DNA of 64,000 nucleotides, taken from positions 13,344,220 through 13,408,219 of the forward strand of contig JAEMBT020000001.1 in the NCBI GenBank assembly GCA_018873245.2. The letters are read 5' to 3'. Origin of the DNA: Archegozetes longisetosus (taxonomy: Eukaryota > Arthropoda > Arachnida > Sarcoptiformes > Trhypochthoniidae). Position 1 is the stretch's first letter; the number at the start of each line of letters is the position of its first letter. Under the pieces are notes generated by a model. The model was not told the origin of the DNA, searched no databases, and saw nothing but the letters and a program-made list of their open reading frames with translations. The position numbers and the translations under genes were made by a program. Positions 22,846 to 36,230 of this stretch are shown here, piece by piece.

Positions 22846-23483
22846 ATAGAAACCAAGTTTGATGAGAAGTTTAAACAAAGGCCGATTAAAAAATACAAAT
22901 TCAACAATATTTCCTGTTTAAATAATATGCTATTATTAATGAGTTATAAAACAAGGATTATTTCAAAAAATTCAGTCGAGTCAACGAAGTTAATGTTTCA
23001 CACTTAGAGTACTAATCTTAAATTCAGTCAATATTCAACTGACTATTGAGCGAACAAACTAAAAATGAAACGCAGTAATACATAGAATATAAAATTAAAA
23101 ATTCATATTTTTATCTTTTTAATCATGAGCGTGTATTAATTTATCAAGTTATATTTTAAGAAAGTATAAAGAATCGGCTTTACCTTATCATGCGTAGAAA
23201 GAATGTGTCCGGCGTGATAGCAACATAAATAATAATATGATTGGACTCGTCTCGACCACACTCAAGGTCATTCATCGAGGTCTTCCTGATAAATTTGCAA
23301 TTTATGATTTTTTTTATGAAACATAAAAAGCAAAAAGAGGAATAATTAGTATAAATGTGACGCTCAAGTCATATTAAAGGTCTTTCACAAGTCTCTTATT
23401 TCTATTTAGAAAAAGCTTCTTATCGTGATTCTAGTTCTCAGTTTGGCGTAGTACAAAATTAACTTTTTATTAGTTTTCCAATA
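22846..23483. other. upstream region of the bHLH gene
   Basis: No gene seen. It presumably holds the promoter of the minus-strand bHLH gene, but I recognise no specific site. Confidence 0.4.
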
Positions 23484-23568
23484 CAATCTGACGCGGCTAT
23501 AACCAACTGGTCGGTGAGCAAGAAATAAATTTGCCTATAACCAAGTTGCCAATATCCAGATCAGACTG
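23484..23568. mobile_element. tiny TA-flanked MITE, 85 bp
   Basis: The ends CAATCTGACGCGG and (inverted) CAGTCTGATCTGG lie between TA dinucleotides (23482-23483 and 23569-23570). Internal GGCTATAACCAAC and TTGCCTATAACCAAG words. Related in its ends to the element at 31269. No coding capacity. Confidence 0.6.
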
Positions 23569-23570
23569 TA

Positions 23571-24533
23571 TATCTCATGTAAAATTATACAATCCATTTA
23601 TTAAGTAATATTAGATTGAAATTCTCACTTTTCACAACTATTTATTTGTTCTTATGAGATAGTACTACCACTCTTTATGAATGAAAACTCTAATATAACA
23701 ACTCGTAAAATATCCACCATTAAAATATTTCAATAACAAGCAATTCGTAAGCGCCTTCAAGATCATTAGAAAGTCTTACCTTTTATTTAAGAAAGTTAAA
23801 GCAGCCATAAAAGTTTTGAAGAGATATTAATATGTTTAGTTTGCTTTGAGTTATTAATTTATTTAGCAGTATTATAATATAAATATTCATGTGCTGTCAT
23901 AGTCAAGTTATCAAATACAAGGTCAAAAATTTTGGCATTAAATTAAATAGAATAGAATTACTGCACTTTCCCACTTAGTTAATGAGATAATCAACCATAG
24001 TTACAAGATTGAACTGGTAATGCTATTGAAAAACGTATCCAAATAATTTTTAACGGATCTTTTTTGCTACCAAAGTTAAATTTTTTGATGACCTCAAAAA
24101 ATATTTTCTTCAAGCAACGGTATCTTATTCAATTTAATTTTTAGGAATATAAAATTTACAGTTGTATTGCAAAAATTTTAAGCTTTACTTGTTTTAATAA
24201 TTGATTTTATTTATATTTTAAATAATATATGAAATATTATTAGAACAAAAATAAAAATATAAATTAGTCTTAAAGGGGGGGTTTAGTGTTAAATCATTGC
24301 CTATATTGTTATGATCATAGCCCTGAATTTGTTCTACAACAATACTTTGTTAGTTAAGTCAAGTACGCGGTAGCAACAGTTTTAAAATCACTTATTCTAG
24401 GCATAAAAATAGCTAAATTCAACACAATTTGAACCTAGCTAAAACTAAATGTGATCATGATTTGCTACAAAAACAGGAGAAGATACAACAACAAAGCCCT
24501 AAAAATATTTTATTTAAAAATTCAGAATATTAT
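23571..24533. other. intergenic, no gene seen
   Basis: AT-rich, with a G7 run near 24276. Nothing recognised. Confidence 0.5.
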
Positions 24534-25700
24534 TTATTGAAATGCAGGATTAAAAAGAATTATCTTCTCGTGTATTGTATACGCCTTTCAGATGCTAATT
24601 TTAATGTGTTTTGAGCGCATTTGTCAGTGTAACCACAGGTCTATAAAAAATGTTGAAGCAATTTAATTTGTAATCTAAAAATGATTTAAGTCATTTAGTT
24701 TTGATTAATCTATAAATCCAAACTCACTCGACTTAATATGCATTGAAAACTCTCATTAGAAGCGATTGAGCAATAGAATGACTTAAGACCTGAAAATCAA
24801 GTTTTGTGTAAGGTTTCTAATTCATATGAAATGATTTCTCTATCAATAAATAAACCTTCGAAACAGAAATAGCTAATTAAAATAGCGCTATCTTCATAAA
24901 TTCACGTCTAGTCGCTTTTTTCAAATGGATTATGACTTTGATTCAGTATTGGTCTCATTTAGTATTGAAATAAAGTGAAACTTCATTATTGATGCTATTA
25001 CAAAATAAGGCACCAGTTATTGACTTGACCATAGTTGAAGGCCAATTGACAGTAACTCAGGTTCTATGAAAAAAGCAAATCCAATTATCAACAATCAAAT
25101 AAGTATTTCGGTAGCAGTAGAATAAAAATAGCTTTTATCTGTTTTTCAAAGCAAAGCATTCGGTCTCATAAAAAAAATATTGACGACTTCTGGTATTTTG
25201 GTAACATCGCTGTCATTCCTTCCTTGACATACATCATATCCTAAACTGGTTTATCTTGTCCATGACTTGTAATGATAATTACAAGAGTTTCGTCTTCAAA
25301 AAGACAATCTCTAGAAATGGTTTTGAGTATATTTCTAATAGCGTTTGCATTCATACCAATAATGCTACTAATAGATATAATATCAAAATAGAGTCGTATG
25401 GTGACAATTGCAAGTTGCTTCAATTCCTTATAAAGTTCAGAGTTTTCCATTAGATTTCAATTGTAATGCATAACAAAATTATCCGTGATGACACACTTTC
25501 TCTCTCAGCACTTTGGTCACTGGGTATTAAAGAGTTCACTTTATTTCTTTGCTCGGATCTACAGCAATCACATCTTTGGTACTGATATTCATACGACCGG
25601 AAGATATGTTAGACAACTCAATTTTTTTGACTAATTTTCATCTCGAAGGTATCAATAATTTAGTTAATTCTCCATAAATATTTCTCACAGAGTGAATTCG
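24534..25700 (-). pseudogene. caspase-like pseudogene, heavily degraded
   Basis: Colinear with the neighbouring caspase locus at 26683-28332. The p20 portion reads at 25450-25241 (GMNANAIRNILKTISRD, then IIITSHGQDK with the catalytic His). The remainder matches in order: around 25140-25240 (end of p20), 24851-24960 (first p10 exon), 24719-24790 (second p10 exon) and 24534-24645 (last exon, ending CIQ-like ...FNPAF then stop). Frames are broken in each part and no active-site Cys can be read. The upstream limit near 25700 is approximate. It is the tandem partner of the next locus. Confidence 0.8.
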
Positions 25701-26682
25701 AGTCATTAAGTCATAAAATTCTTTTTTTTTATTGAAAGACGATAAGAGCATAAATCAGTTTATAATAGTTATTGAATAATTATCGTATAAGTTTTCGAAT
25801 AAGGTTTCGATCTTAATTTTTCAAACTTAAATACATAATTTTTAAAGTTACGTACTATTCTTAAGTTTAAATGAAGCATTATTTATGATAAATAACACAT
25901 TAAAAGGACTATAACAATGTTAAAAGTTGACTAGAAACTAAACGATAAATTATTTTTTGTTAAAATATTATTTCAACCGGAAAGACATTTCATAAACAAC
26001 TTTAGTAATCTTTTTAACTTAAATAAGAATTGATTTATAAAAAAATATAAAATTTTTAGAAAATCACTCAAGGAGTAGATACAGTGCTGTAACAAGTAAC
26101 AGAACTAACGAACATTTCAAATCTTTCAGCTTCGGAGTAAGATTTTCAAGATTTTTTAATTAAATTTACTTGAATCTTTTACTAATTTAAAGTTCTAAAC
26201 GCATCAAGCTCAAATTTCTAGTTACGGTACTGTATGTAAAGTAAATTTTCATTAATCTACTTTTTATTTTGCTTCTAATTGAAATCGAAGATTGATAGTA
26301 ATAAATAAAATTATTGCATGTTTTCGGCAATAATCAGAAGACTAACGAAATTTTTATAATACTAAACATGAAGTTTGGTATAATTAAGAAAGCACTATGA
26401 AATAAGTTCGTCAAGTGAAAGCTAGAGAAAAATCTTAAAGGGGTCCATGGGATAATTTTTGACAATTATTTCCAATAAGTTGGAAACCAAATAAAATTTT
26501 AATTTGCAGCTTTACACCTGCGCTAAAGACTGGAGACTCGAACATAAACCTGGAGAGCTGGCATCCCAAACAATAATTATAAAGTATTGTTATTTTAAAT
26601 CCTCGATTCCTTCAGTACTTATAAAAGTGGGCAGTGTACATCATTTCGAAAGGATTTGAATGAAAAAGTCTAATACAATTAT
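25701..26682. other. intergenic spacer between caspase copies
   Basis: AT-rich, no coding sequence recognised. Confidence 0.5.
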
Positions 26683-28332
26683 TCATCTATGAAATCCTGG
26701 ATTAAAGCAGAGTTGTCTTCTCATGCATTGTCCGCGCAGTTCGGGTGCAGATTTAGAAAAGTCTTCAGTGTTATTCTCGATGAAAACACAAGTCTATCAA
26801 TAGTTAATGAAGTTACTGATTGAATTTTGCATAAGGTTTTCAAAAACTTACTCGACTTAATATACTTTGAAGACTCTCTTCACACGCGTATTGAGCAATA
26901 GAATGGCTTAAGGCCTGTCCAAAATAACTAATTCCTATTGCTTCGTTATAGAATGACTTATAACCTGGAAAATAACATCAGAATTCAATAATAAAGACAT
27001 TTTAATAATAAACGAACCTTCGGAACAAGAATAGCTGATAAAAGTATCCCTATTTTTATTTATCCATGTCTGGTCTATTGTTTTCAAACTAAGTAAAACT
27101 CTATTTTCATTAGGCTTTAAATTCAAGTCAATGAAGACTTCAGATTTATATATCGGGATATTAACTGGAATATCATTTGGAGATAATTGAATACCAACTG
27201 CTGGCAATTCTTCTTCTATAAGAAAAAACAATCTTATGATAATTTAAAAATAAGGTTCCCTAACTCACTATTTCGACAACAGATGAAAAAAACAATTTCG
27301 GTTTTAATCTCAAAGCAGAACAATTTTCTTCAGAGAAAATATCAACTATTTCTGATATTTTGATCACATCGTTATCATTCTTTTGCTGACACGCATCATA
27401 TCCCAAAACTTTCTCATCACATCCATGACTTATAATCATAACAACGAGTGCTTCGTCTTCGAAAAGACGTTTATTCCTGGAAATCGCTTCGAGTTTACCT
27501 CTAATAGCGTTTGCATTCATACCAACAGTGCTATTAATGGGTTCGACATCAAAATGGAGTTGTGTGAAAATGCTCTCAAATCTTTTTGATTCTTTATAAA
27601 GTCCAGAGTTTTCACATAGATTTCCTTTAAAATATTCGACAATGTTATTTATGATAATACACCTTCCTCTCGGCATTTTAGACATCACATAATAAAGAGT
27701 TCCTTTCATTTCAGCCTTTGCCGGAGTGACACGAATAGCAGTTTCAGTACTAATTTGTATACGACCGGGAGATGTGTTATACAACTCGAGCTCATTTGCG
27801 GCTTCTGTTTGACCAGAACTTCTCAATAATTTTATTATTTCTTCACAAGTACTTCTTAATCGCGTGAACTCTAATAGTATATAAACTTTTCGAGCCATAA
27901 CATCACTAAGTTGCTGGTGTTATGATAAAAAGAATTTTAAAACCCAACAAAAGCTGTTTTTATACACTGTACCCACGAGTTAAGTGTCAACTACAAGTAT
28001 GAACTTTTAAAAACCGCACGGCATTAAAAATTGAAAAGGACATATCTATTGTTTTAATAACTTCTAAGCATAACAAACGTGTTATATATCAGAGATAGAG
28101 TTATAGATAAGAGATATGAGAGATGAGATAAAACCTTTTAAACTTTGGTTAATGTGCGATTTTCTAAAAAGATGACGCAACTCGTGGGTACGCTGTATAA
28201 GCATGTTTCATACCATAACTGTTTGCATTTCTTCCCTGAAGCATTTGTGTTTTATAAGCGCATCAGTTCTACTTTATTGCAAAAATCAATAAAGTTACGA
28301 GTAAACTTAGTACGATTTGTTATTTTTTCCAT
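26683..28332 (-). pseudogene. CARD-caspase locus, complete exon set, two frame breaks
   Basis: All five exons are recognisable: 28332-28214 (first CARD half, MEKITNRTKFTRNFIDF), 27913-27269 (second CARD half plus p20), 27215-27018, 26964-26852 and 26793-26683 (p10). Splice sites and phases match the intact copy at 34895. p20 has PRGRCIIINN and IISHGCDE (catalytic His). p10 ends in the family tail (CMRRQLCFNP). Two defects: exon 1 is 13 nt shorter than its paralogues and runs into TAA. In exon 2, a T7 tract at 27286-27292 lacks one base just before the catalytic Cys codon, so the frame reads SSVVEIVS where the paralogues read FNCCRIS. Homopolymer sequencing error could explain the second defect but not the first. 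Either alternative exon 1 use or pseudogenisation. Confidence 0.8.
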
Positions 28333-29607
28333 TTTCTAAAAATAATAACAATAGTTTTAAAGTACTAAATATGGGTATAAGAAGGATTATATTCAGTAAT
28401 TTTACATATATAAGAGAGTCTAGTATAATTTGTTTAGAACTTATGATAAGAAGTTATGTTTTAGTCTATTCCCGATAAGTTTGAACGCCTATTCAAATGA
28501 CACGTAAGTAATAAAAGTTATCAAAATGCATAGTAGTGTTAAGCTGCAAGACTTTTGTAAATAGATATAACTAATTGAATAGAAAGATAAAGTTATTAAT
28601 AATAATTGATTTAAACTAGAATAGTTTGTACAAAAGTTAGATTTTTAGCAATTGAGTGAAAAGAATATAACTTACAGTATACAATGAAAATGCAGTTTAT
28701 TTACCTTATCAAATTGATTTTCTCAATAATCTCTATTTGTATAACTTATTTAGAACTGCGTAACATTACATCAACTTTTTATTCATTAATCGAATGACAA
28801 TCAAAACATTATCGTCTGCTACAAACTGTTTATTCCACAATTAGAAGAATCACTTTGAGTATCGATTATGTTAGGGTTGCTCTAAACACATTATAAACTG
28901 AACTTATTTTCCTTAAATAACTATAAGATAGTTTTTCTTTAATAAAGTGAATCACTTGTCGACTACAATCTCGTGTTATTTTCAGTTCAGCCTCATTTGA
29001 CGTCATTAAAGCGTCTTGAAGTTATCTCGAAATGAAATGCCACTTTCTAACCAACTTATCTACAAATGTTTGTGACAAATACTTTTAACAAAATTGACTT
29101 CAAACACAATTATAGAGAATTCATTTAAATAATTGAATGAATATAAAAATTTCAAAAATAGACAATTAAAAGTATCATATTGTTCAGTTAGAACTATGTG
29201 ATTACAAAACAAATATGTAATACAGTAATGTGTGGCGTGATCGTCAGTTTTTAATAAATCAACGTCTAGTTACTATTAGAACAGCCTTGAATTGTCTCTG
29301 GTTTCGAGCACTTGTAAGCAAAGCTGTAAGCAATCGTTTCGCTTGTGCCAAACGTACTTGCAGTCAAAACAGATCAGCTAAACTAACTGTTTCAATACTT
29401 CTTATCTACCATAAATGTATGTATGATTTTGTTTGTACCCTAATTAAGTTTAATAACATTTAATCTATGCTTCACTTTTTCTATTGACAAAATTTTTCTA
29501 AACTCCAGATTAACTATAGTTTGGTGTGAATCATATTCATTTTTAACATCTTAATAGTTACCATAAAAATATGAAATTTTAGCGCTTAACACAGATAATT
29601 AAAATAT
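28333..29607. other. intergenic, no gene seen
   Basis: AT-rich. A block near 29280 (ACAGCCTTGAATTGTCT) recurs near 54437 (CAGCCTTGAATCGTCTGAAA) and 33320, suggesting shared old flanks of duplicated segments. Confidence 0.4.
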
Positions 29608-29835
29608 GTGTTCAAATCGATATACAATTTTAGCGATGTTCCACTTTGTTGCAAAAATAAATTTGTAATTAAGGATTCGCGAAACGGCATTCTTTTAGAA
29701 CAAATTTGTACTCGAGTAAGACTGTATGATCAAAACTTTTATATTCATGGTATTAATCTGTTTAATTCTTTGCCAGTTATAATAAGAAATGAAAAATATT
29801 TTGTGAGTTTTATGTCGTTGTGTCAAAAAAACTGA
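29608..29835 (+). pseudogene. possible LINE (non-LTR) reverse transcriptase tail
   Basis: A 75-residue frame ends in FNSLPVIIRN...FVSFMSL. This resembles the C-terminal 'W/F-N-x-LP-x-x-IR-x-x-x-S-x-x-x-FK' stretch common in non-LTR reverse transcriptases. No other domain is present. Weak call. Confidence 0.4.
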
Positions 29836-30259
29836 TTAAAACATTATCACATAACATACGGCTTTTAGGAGGACAGTGAGGAACCGGTTTAAATACTTTT
29901 GACATGATATCAGTTTGGGAGCAAACTCCTGATAACATTTTCCATAATATTGCATAACAAAACTGCAAAAACTTACTTTTCATGCATATAGAAAGTATTA
30001 AATTACATATAAATTAGTTTTAAGTTTTGAATTAATTAATGCTATAATTTTTAAGTAATAAACTTTGAATTCATCAATTCGAACACTATGCGATTGATAG
30101 AAATTTAAATTTTCATGAGTGTATCCATACCGGTAATAATTTAATTTACTTCATAATAAATAATATTTATTCGTTAGTAATTATGGGCTTTAAATATTTT
30201 ATTAATAATTTATTACACGTTTTGTTGGTAGAATAATAAAAAATCCTCGACCACAAGTT
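29836..30259. other. upstream region of caspase copy at 30260
   Basis: No gene. The sequence just before the ATG resembles that before the paralogue at 34895 (AAAAAATC...GAC-ACAA-TTATGG), so the duplication includes the 5' flank. Confidence 0.5.
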
Positions 30260-31997
30260 ATGGAACAACAAGAGCCCAGAAGACAATTTATTGAGAACTT
30301 TTATGAGTTCATCGAACCAATACAACTCAATCAGGCATTTATTGATGGACTCAAAGCACATCCTAACAGTGAATATTTACAAACAGTAAATGTATAAATC
30401 AATTTTCAATAAGAAAAATTATAAATTTTCAATATAATCGGAATCCAAATTCTAAATCTGTAGAAACTTCCTAATGATATGGCAAAAAAGGCATTTATAT
30501 TCACTGAATTTACACGAGAAAGAAGCACTTGTGAAGAAATGGTTAGGATTCTGCATAACTCTGGTCAAAAGAAGCTGCAGAAAATTTGCAAAAATTCAAC
30601 ACTTCTCCACCTTTTATAGGAGAAAGCAATGAAATTGAGCTTAAAGTAACCCCGGCAACAGTTATGCGATCGGCAGGATCCAAACTTTTTCCTATGGACG
30701 GAAACCCGAGAGGAAAGTGTATTATTATTAATAATGTTAAGAAGGAACTCGGCAAGGAGTCATTAAGATTCGAGAGCATATTCAAACAGTTATATTTTGA
30801 AGTCGAGCTTTGCTACGATATGAGTGCAGAGCAAATAGATAACAGACTCAGAGAATTGGCAAAAGAACCGAGGCTTAGAGTTGACAATGCATTAGTTGTT
30901 ATGATTATTAGTCACGGACATGATGAGAAAGTTATTTGCTTCGATGAAAAAGAATTGCTAATTAAGGACATTGTCGATATATTTTCAGAAACTAATTGTA
31001 AGGCGTTGAATCGAAAGCCTAAATTATTCTTCTTCAATTGTTGCAGAATTAGTAAGAATTTTCTAATCATTAACCAAGATTAAATTTAATTATATTCAAT
31101 TCAACTTTGTAGAAAAACAGAAGTTCCCGTTAGGGCAGTTCAATTGCCAGATCGTAACAAAATAATCATCGAATTGGATACTGTAGGCCAGAATTGGATT
31201 AACGATAACAAATACACATTAATCTGTTTCGCCTGTGCTGAAGGTTTTCTATTAAATTGATTTCTATACAATCCGACCCTGATTATGGCAAACTCCTATA
31301 ATGCCGATCAGTTTTCAGAGCATCGGCTGCTTCTCGGCATCAAAGCATAGAACCCATAATGCTGAGAAGTTCGGTCAATAGTAAACCCACATTTAGCTAT
31401 AAAGTTTTAGTGTACCCATAGCTTTATCAATTCTTCTATTTTAGTAACAATTGTCTAAAACTAAGATTTTCTGAAATATTTTACTTGAATATCTCTAAAT
31501 TTGATATATTATGAAAATTAGAATCAAAACAGAATTTTACAAACTATACTAAAGTTTATTTAAAACATAAAAGATTGGTAAAATTCTGGCAGTTTTTTCT
31601 CTCTTGGATTATAACAAGACTTAGATGAATTGTTTTAAGCAGGGTCGAACTGTATAAGCATGAGCATTGAATGAATGTTTTACTATCCAATTTGTATTAA
31701 GGGTATAAATCATGGTTTATTCGAAATCAGTTTACTTATTTTGGTCAGGCGTTAAGTCATTGTATCGCTCAATATTCTTGTGATAAAAGTCTTCTCTCTA
31801 TTATAAATCTTGTAAGTTATCAAACAACCTGAAAATGAAATGATTTCTGCAACAATTACTTCTTTATTGAGCAGACTTGCGAAAGAATGTCAAAGCATAA
31901 TAAACGGGAAGCCAATCAATGTTCACCAGAATTACGTTTGTGTAAAATGACTCGTGATCTATTCCTCAATCCTGGACTACCGAAGAATGAAGTATGA
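30260..31997 (+). pseudogene. CARD-caspase copy with two 1-nt deletions
   Basis: Exons are 30260-30385 (CARD half, MEQQEPRRQFIENFYEF), 30464-31051 (CARD half plus p20), 31113-31243, 31702-31811 and 31875-31997 (p10, ending CKMTRDLFLNP). Relative to the intact paralogue at 34895, exon 2 is 588 instead of 589 nt (loss near 30570, in the codons for SGQEE). Exon 3 is 131 instead of 132 nt (loss near 31115). Both losses shift the frame. The catalytic His (IISHGHDE) and Cys (FNCCRIS) are preserved, and most substitutions are conservative. The copy is thus either a very young pseudogene or an intact gene with two assembly errors. Its third intron is 458 nt because a small transposon sits in it. Confidence 0.85.
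31269..31652. mobile_element. TA-flanked TIR element inside caspase intron 3
   Basis: The ends CAATCCGACCCTG and (inverted) CAGTTCGACCCTG are flanked by TA (31267-31268 and 31653-31654). It is absent from the corresponding 84-nt intron of the copy at 34895, so it inserted after the caspase duplication. A GC-rich hairpin-like stretch lies at 31300-31375. No ORF. Confidence 0.75.
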
Positions 31998-34894
31998 TAA
32001 TTATCACAAGGGAGTAATGCAACAAATCACATCATTTTTAGTAGTCTCTCCATTTGTTATCATTTTTAGACTAAAATATTTTGATTTTAAACAATTAACT
32101 TTATAACATGAACTGAATAAAAATTTTAAACTTTATATTGGACTTTAAAGTAATTATAATTTTTTAATATCTAATATAATATTGAGTTTTGAGTATACTC
32201 AATTCAGCAAGCATTGAGTTCAGATTATTCTTCAAACTAATCTGATGCTCATTTGATTGAAATCCTGAAAAATACTTGAAGGTATTAAATGAGCTCTCTT
32301 GAAGACCACAAAAGTTAGTAATATACAGCTATTTAAATATCAAGTCCTGCAAATATTTCTTATGAGATAGTAGTACATGAAAGTGATCTAAAATGGTCAT
32401 TAAGGCAGATTAGATGGCAAACCGTTATTTCTATAGCTAATCATTATATGTATATAATTGCCAATCCATAGCATAAGAGTAATGAGAATCATAAACATTT
32501 AGATCTATTTAGTTCTGTCTATTCCAATCTTATTTCAGAGTTTCTATCATTCCATAGCTGTATAGTTGTTTCTGACTTTCTATAAATAGACTTTTGAAAT
32601 ATTTAAATACTTGAAATAGATTATAATTGATTAGGTGACAATTTAGCTATAAATAAACTAACATTAAGAGTACTAATTATTAGGCAATACATGTAAAAAT
32701 CAAATCAAATTGAATTTCAGATTTTGCAACATAATCAAAATTAGTGACTCAATATTAAGTTTAGTTTAAATTGCTATTTCCCTCTTTTAATGACGAATTG
32801 CATGAGTTTGACGTCACATATCCCCTTAAATGCATTTTTCACAGTTAACATCTGGCTTTTAAACTTATTTTCTAATAAATTTGTCTACCAAAACATTTCA
32901 AAAAATAAACATTTAGCGTATTTATTTAAATCAAGCTTAAAATCAAATTCAATTGTTTTAGAAAATTTACGTATTCTCTATTCAGGTTTATGTAGACAGA
33001 GATTAAACATGTTAAGTAATTCTAACTATGCTTACGTCTGTTTTTAGTGATGTGTGCTGTCACCTCTGCAGGACTTAGGATTTCAAGTCTAATAGTATTT
33101 GTAAAGCGATCTGACTTTTATCACGTATAAGACTGACGTGTGTAAACAAGCTTTCATTAGCCCAAAGCATTTAAACATTTAATACGTAACACTGCATTAA
33201 AATATAGTGCAATAGTGTCTATGCCTATGAATGTTACTTTTACTGACGCCTAGTATTTTGGCTTACTTTCATTACTCAAAAGCTCAGATAATATCCATTC
33301 AATAATCAGTCACCAAAACAGCCTTCAATAGTCTGAAATACTTTTCTTAGAACTGCGAGAAGGCTTTCAATTTTTTGTCTGTGGAAAATATATTTTTCAG
33401 CCAAATAGTTTTGAGAAATTAACTGTTCAAATATTTTTGTTTTCAAAATATATGTTACAGCATTTGTAAAGTAAGACAAAATCTTATCTACACTTAAATA
33501 GTCTTTATTTTTATATTGAAAGTATTTTGTCAGCAGAGTAGTTGTTCGTTTGATGTAAGTTTACTTTTCAAAAGTTTTTATAGCTATTAATCACTTACTA
33601 TAAATTTAAAAATAAAACATTTAGTTTCTCACTGAACATGATCAAGGATAATTTTCTCTTACTTGTTATATACAATTTTAATGCTCGAACACAAACAATG
33701 TGTGCACCAAAAGCTTAATACTCAGTGTATAGACAAGAAAGTTGAGATCAAATCGTATGAAATAACAGAGATATGATACCGGTATTGCTCTCAATTAATG
33801 ATAACTATTGCCATACAATTCTGCAATACTAGCAAAACTGTTGCCTTATTTTTAAGTAATATGACGTTAAATTATATAATTTAAATTGTATTGTTGTATT
33901 TTACTTCTAATTAAATTAAAAGAGTAAGTTTTAAGTTGATATAACTTTGCTTTATTAATTTGAATAAGACCTAAGTCATAGAAATTTTTATTTTCATAAG
34001 AATAAAAATGTTTTGTTTAATCTTTTCAATATAAAAGTGCATCAAATATTCGACTTTTCTAAATTTCACGCTTAAGGAAAATCTAAAGATATTTTTAAAA
34101 CTAGTTTTAGATCGAAAGCAAGAATTTGTAGACAAAGGCTATGAAAGGTCTAGAGCCAAGAAGATAGTTTATGAAGAACTTACTTGAGCTATGTAAACCA
34201 GTATAATTAATTAATCTATTCATTTCTTATACTAGCAGACTATTTGTAAGTTCAATTGAAGTAAACTTACACACTTTTATAGCTTGTAGGGATAGTTCTT
34301 GGTTCTAAAGATTGAATGCTTAATCTATTCCTCACTAGACTTGATTAGAAATAATTTTTTCTTAATACAGGTGTTTATAAATATGTAGATGATTAAACAA
34401 AGAAAAAAAGTTTGCAATTAGTAAAAATTGTAAACTCAAAAATAGTATACAGCAAATTGCCGAACAAATAATTTGAGTTACCCATGATAAATATGACGAA
34501 AAATTGCGATAACCTATTCGAATGCCGGTGATAAGATATAAGTGTTATATTAAGTTCATGGAGACTTTTCATACAATATTAACCTAACGAATCTGTAAAA
34601 ACTATTTTTTGAGTAAGTATTAAGTATTAATATGTATAATTAAGTTGAATTTCATTTTCAATATTGATTGTTAGAAATTATTTTGAACCTGTATTAGCTT
34701 CTATTTATTTTTTCGTATACAATCTAAGTCATAGAAATTTTACTTTCCTGGCCTATATTTATTATGAAGTATTTATATATTTAAATATTAACAAAGTATT
34801 AAGTATCTCACATCTCTGTAGGTAAAGCATGAAATTTTTAAACTTTTTAAGCATTTTTATTGATAGCATAATAAAAAATCTTTGACTACAAATT
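31998..34894. other. intergenic between caspase copies, no gene seen
   Basis: 2.9 kb without a recognisable gene. The ORF at 32790-33047 has no family signature. Near 34127 a fragment resembles a damaged caspase first exon (AGACAAAGGCTATGAAAGGTCTAGAGCCAAGAAGATAG...). 33000-33040 and 37430-37465 share TTAAGTAATTCTAACT-like words, an old common flank. Confidence 0.5.
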
Positions 34895-36230
34895 ATGGAA
34901 CAACAAGAGCCCAGAAGACAATTTATGAGAAATTTACATGAATTCATTGAACCAATACAACTCAATCAAGCATTTATGAATGGACTCAAAGAGCATTCAA
35001 ACAGTGAATATATTACTGAGTTAATGGTATGTTCTAAAAATCCTCAAAATAACATTTTCATTAGAACCTCAATTCAAGTTTTGATTAAAAGAAATTTCCC
35101 GATGAAACAACGAGAAAAATGTATATATTCACTGAGTTTACGCGAGAACGAAGTACTTGTGATGAAATGATTCAAATTCTGAGAAATTCTGGTCAAGAAG
35201 AAGCTGCAGAAAAACTGAAAAAATTCAACACTTCTCCACCTTTTATAGAAGAAAGTAATGAAATTGAACTGAAAGTAACCCCAGCAATAGTTCTTCGATC
35301 AGGTGGAACTAAACTTTTTCCTATGGATCAGAAGCCGAGGGGAAAGTGTATTATCATTAATAATATTAAGGAAGAACTGATCAAAGAGTCATTAAGATTT
35401 GAAAGTATCTTCAAACAGTTGTTTTTTGATGTAGAACTTTGCTACAACATGAGCGCCAATCAGATGGAGTGCAGACTCGAAGAGTTGTCTAAAGAAAAGA
35501 GGCTGGCCAATGATAACGCGTTGATTATTATGATCATTAGTCATGGACACGATGAGATGATTATTGGATATGATGAAAAAGATTTAAGAATTTCGACAAT
35601 TGTTGACATATTTTCAGAAACTAATTGTCCGGCATTGCATCGAAAGCCTAAATTATTTTTCTTCAACTGTTGCAGAATTAGTAAGAATTTTTTAATCATT
35701 GGTGAAATTAAACTTAATTATATTGAATTCAATTTTATAGAAGAACCAGAAGTTCCTGTTAGAGCGATTCAATTACCACGCCTTAATAGAATAATCATCG
35801 AATTGCAAACTGTAGGCCAAAATTGGATTAATGATAACAAGTACTCATTAATTTGTTTCGCTTGTGCTGAAGGTTTGTTTTTGAATTGATTTAATGTTAG
35901 TTAATTAATATTTAGTATTCGAAGAGTTTTTCACATTTGAATCATATTATTTTAAGGATACGAATCATGGTATGTTCCAAACCAGTTCACTCATTTTGGT
36001 CAAGCCTTAAGTCATATTATCGCTCAATACTCTTGTGATAAGAGTCTTCTCTCTATCATTAATCTCGTAAGTCATTAGTTGAAACGTAAATGTAATCATT
36101 TCTTAATTGGTATATCTTTGTTGAACAGACGTGTGATAGAATGTCAAACATTGGTTCACCAGAAATACGAATGTGTAAAATGACTCGTGATTTATATTTC
36201 AATCCTGCACTGCCAAAGACTAAAAAGTGA
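34895..36230 (+). CDS. CARD-caspase, apparently intact
   Basis: Exons 34895-35026, 35092-35680, 35741-35872, 35957-36066 and 36129-36230 join in frame to 354 residues. Introns are 65, 60, 84 and 62 nt. Residues 1-90 form a CARD-like prodomain split by intron 1 (last helices CDEMIQILRNSGQEEAAEKL). p20 starts near PRGKCIIINN (127) and has catalytic His195 (IISHGHDE) and Cys238 (FNCCRIS, where caspases have QACRG). p10 spans the last three exons (LICFACAEGYESW, FTHFGQALSHII) and ends with the typical caspase C-terminus (CKMTRDLYFNP). The short segment after IIINN lacks the R-x-G-x-x-x-D that supplies one P1-Asp-binding arginine. The second (SWR) reads SWY. So the protease core is plausible but specificity is probably not for Asp. 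Intron 2 is 60 nt with no stop, so retention would keep the frame. Confidence 0.88.

Noticed and set aside
30167-30361. Minus-strand ORF over the caspase first exon (also 34762-34965)
   Set aside because: Antisense shadow of the CARD exon, which is supported by splice phase and paralogues.
32790-33047. 85-codon ORF between caspase copies
   Set aside because: No recognisable domain, AT-rich composition, no paralogue or splice context.
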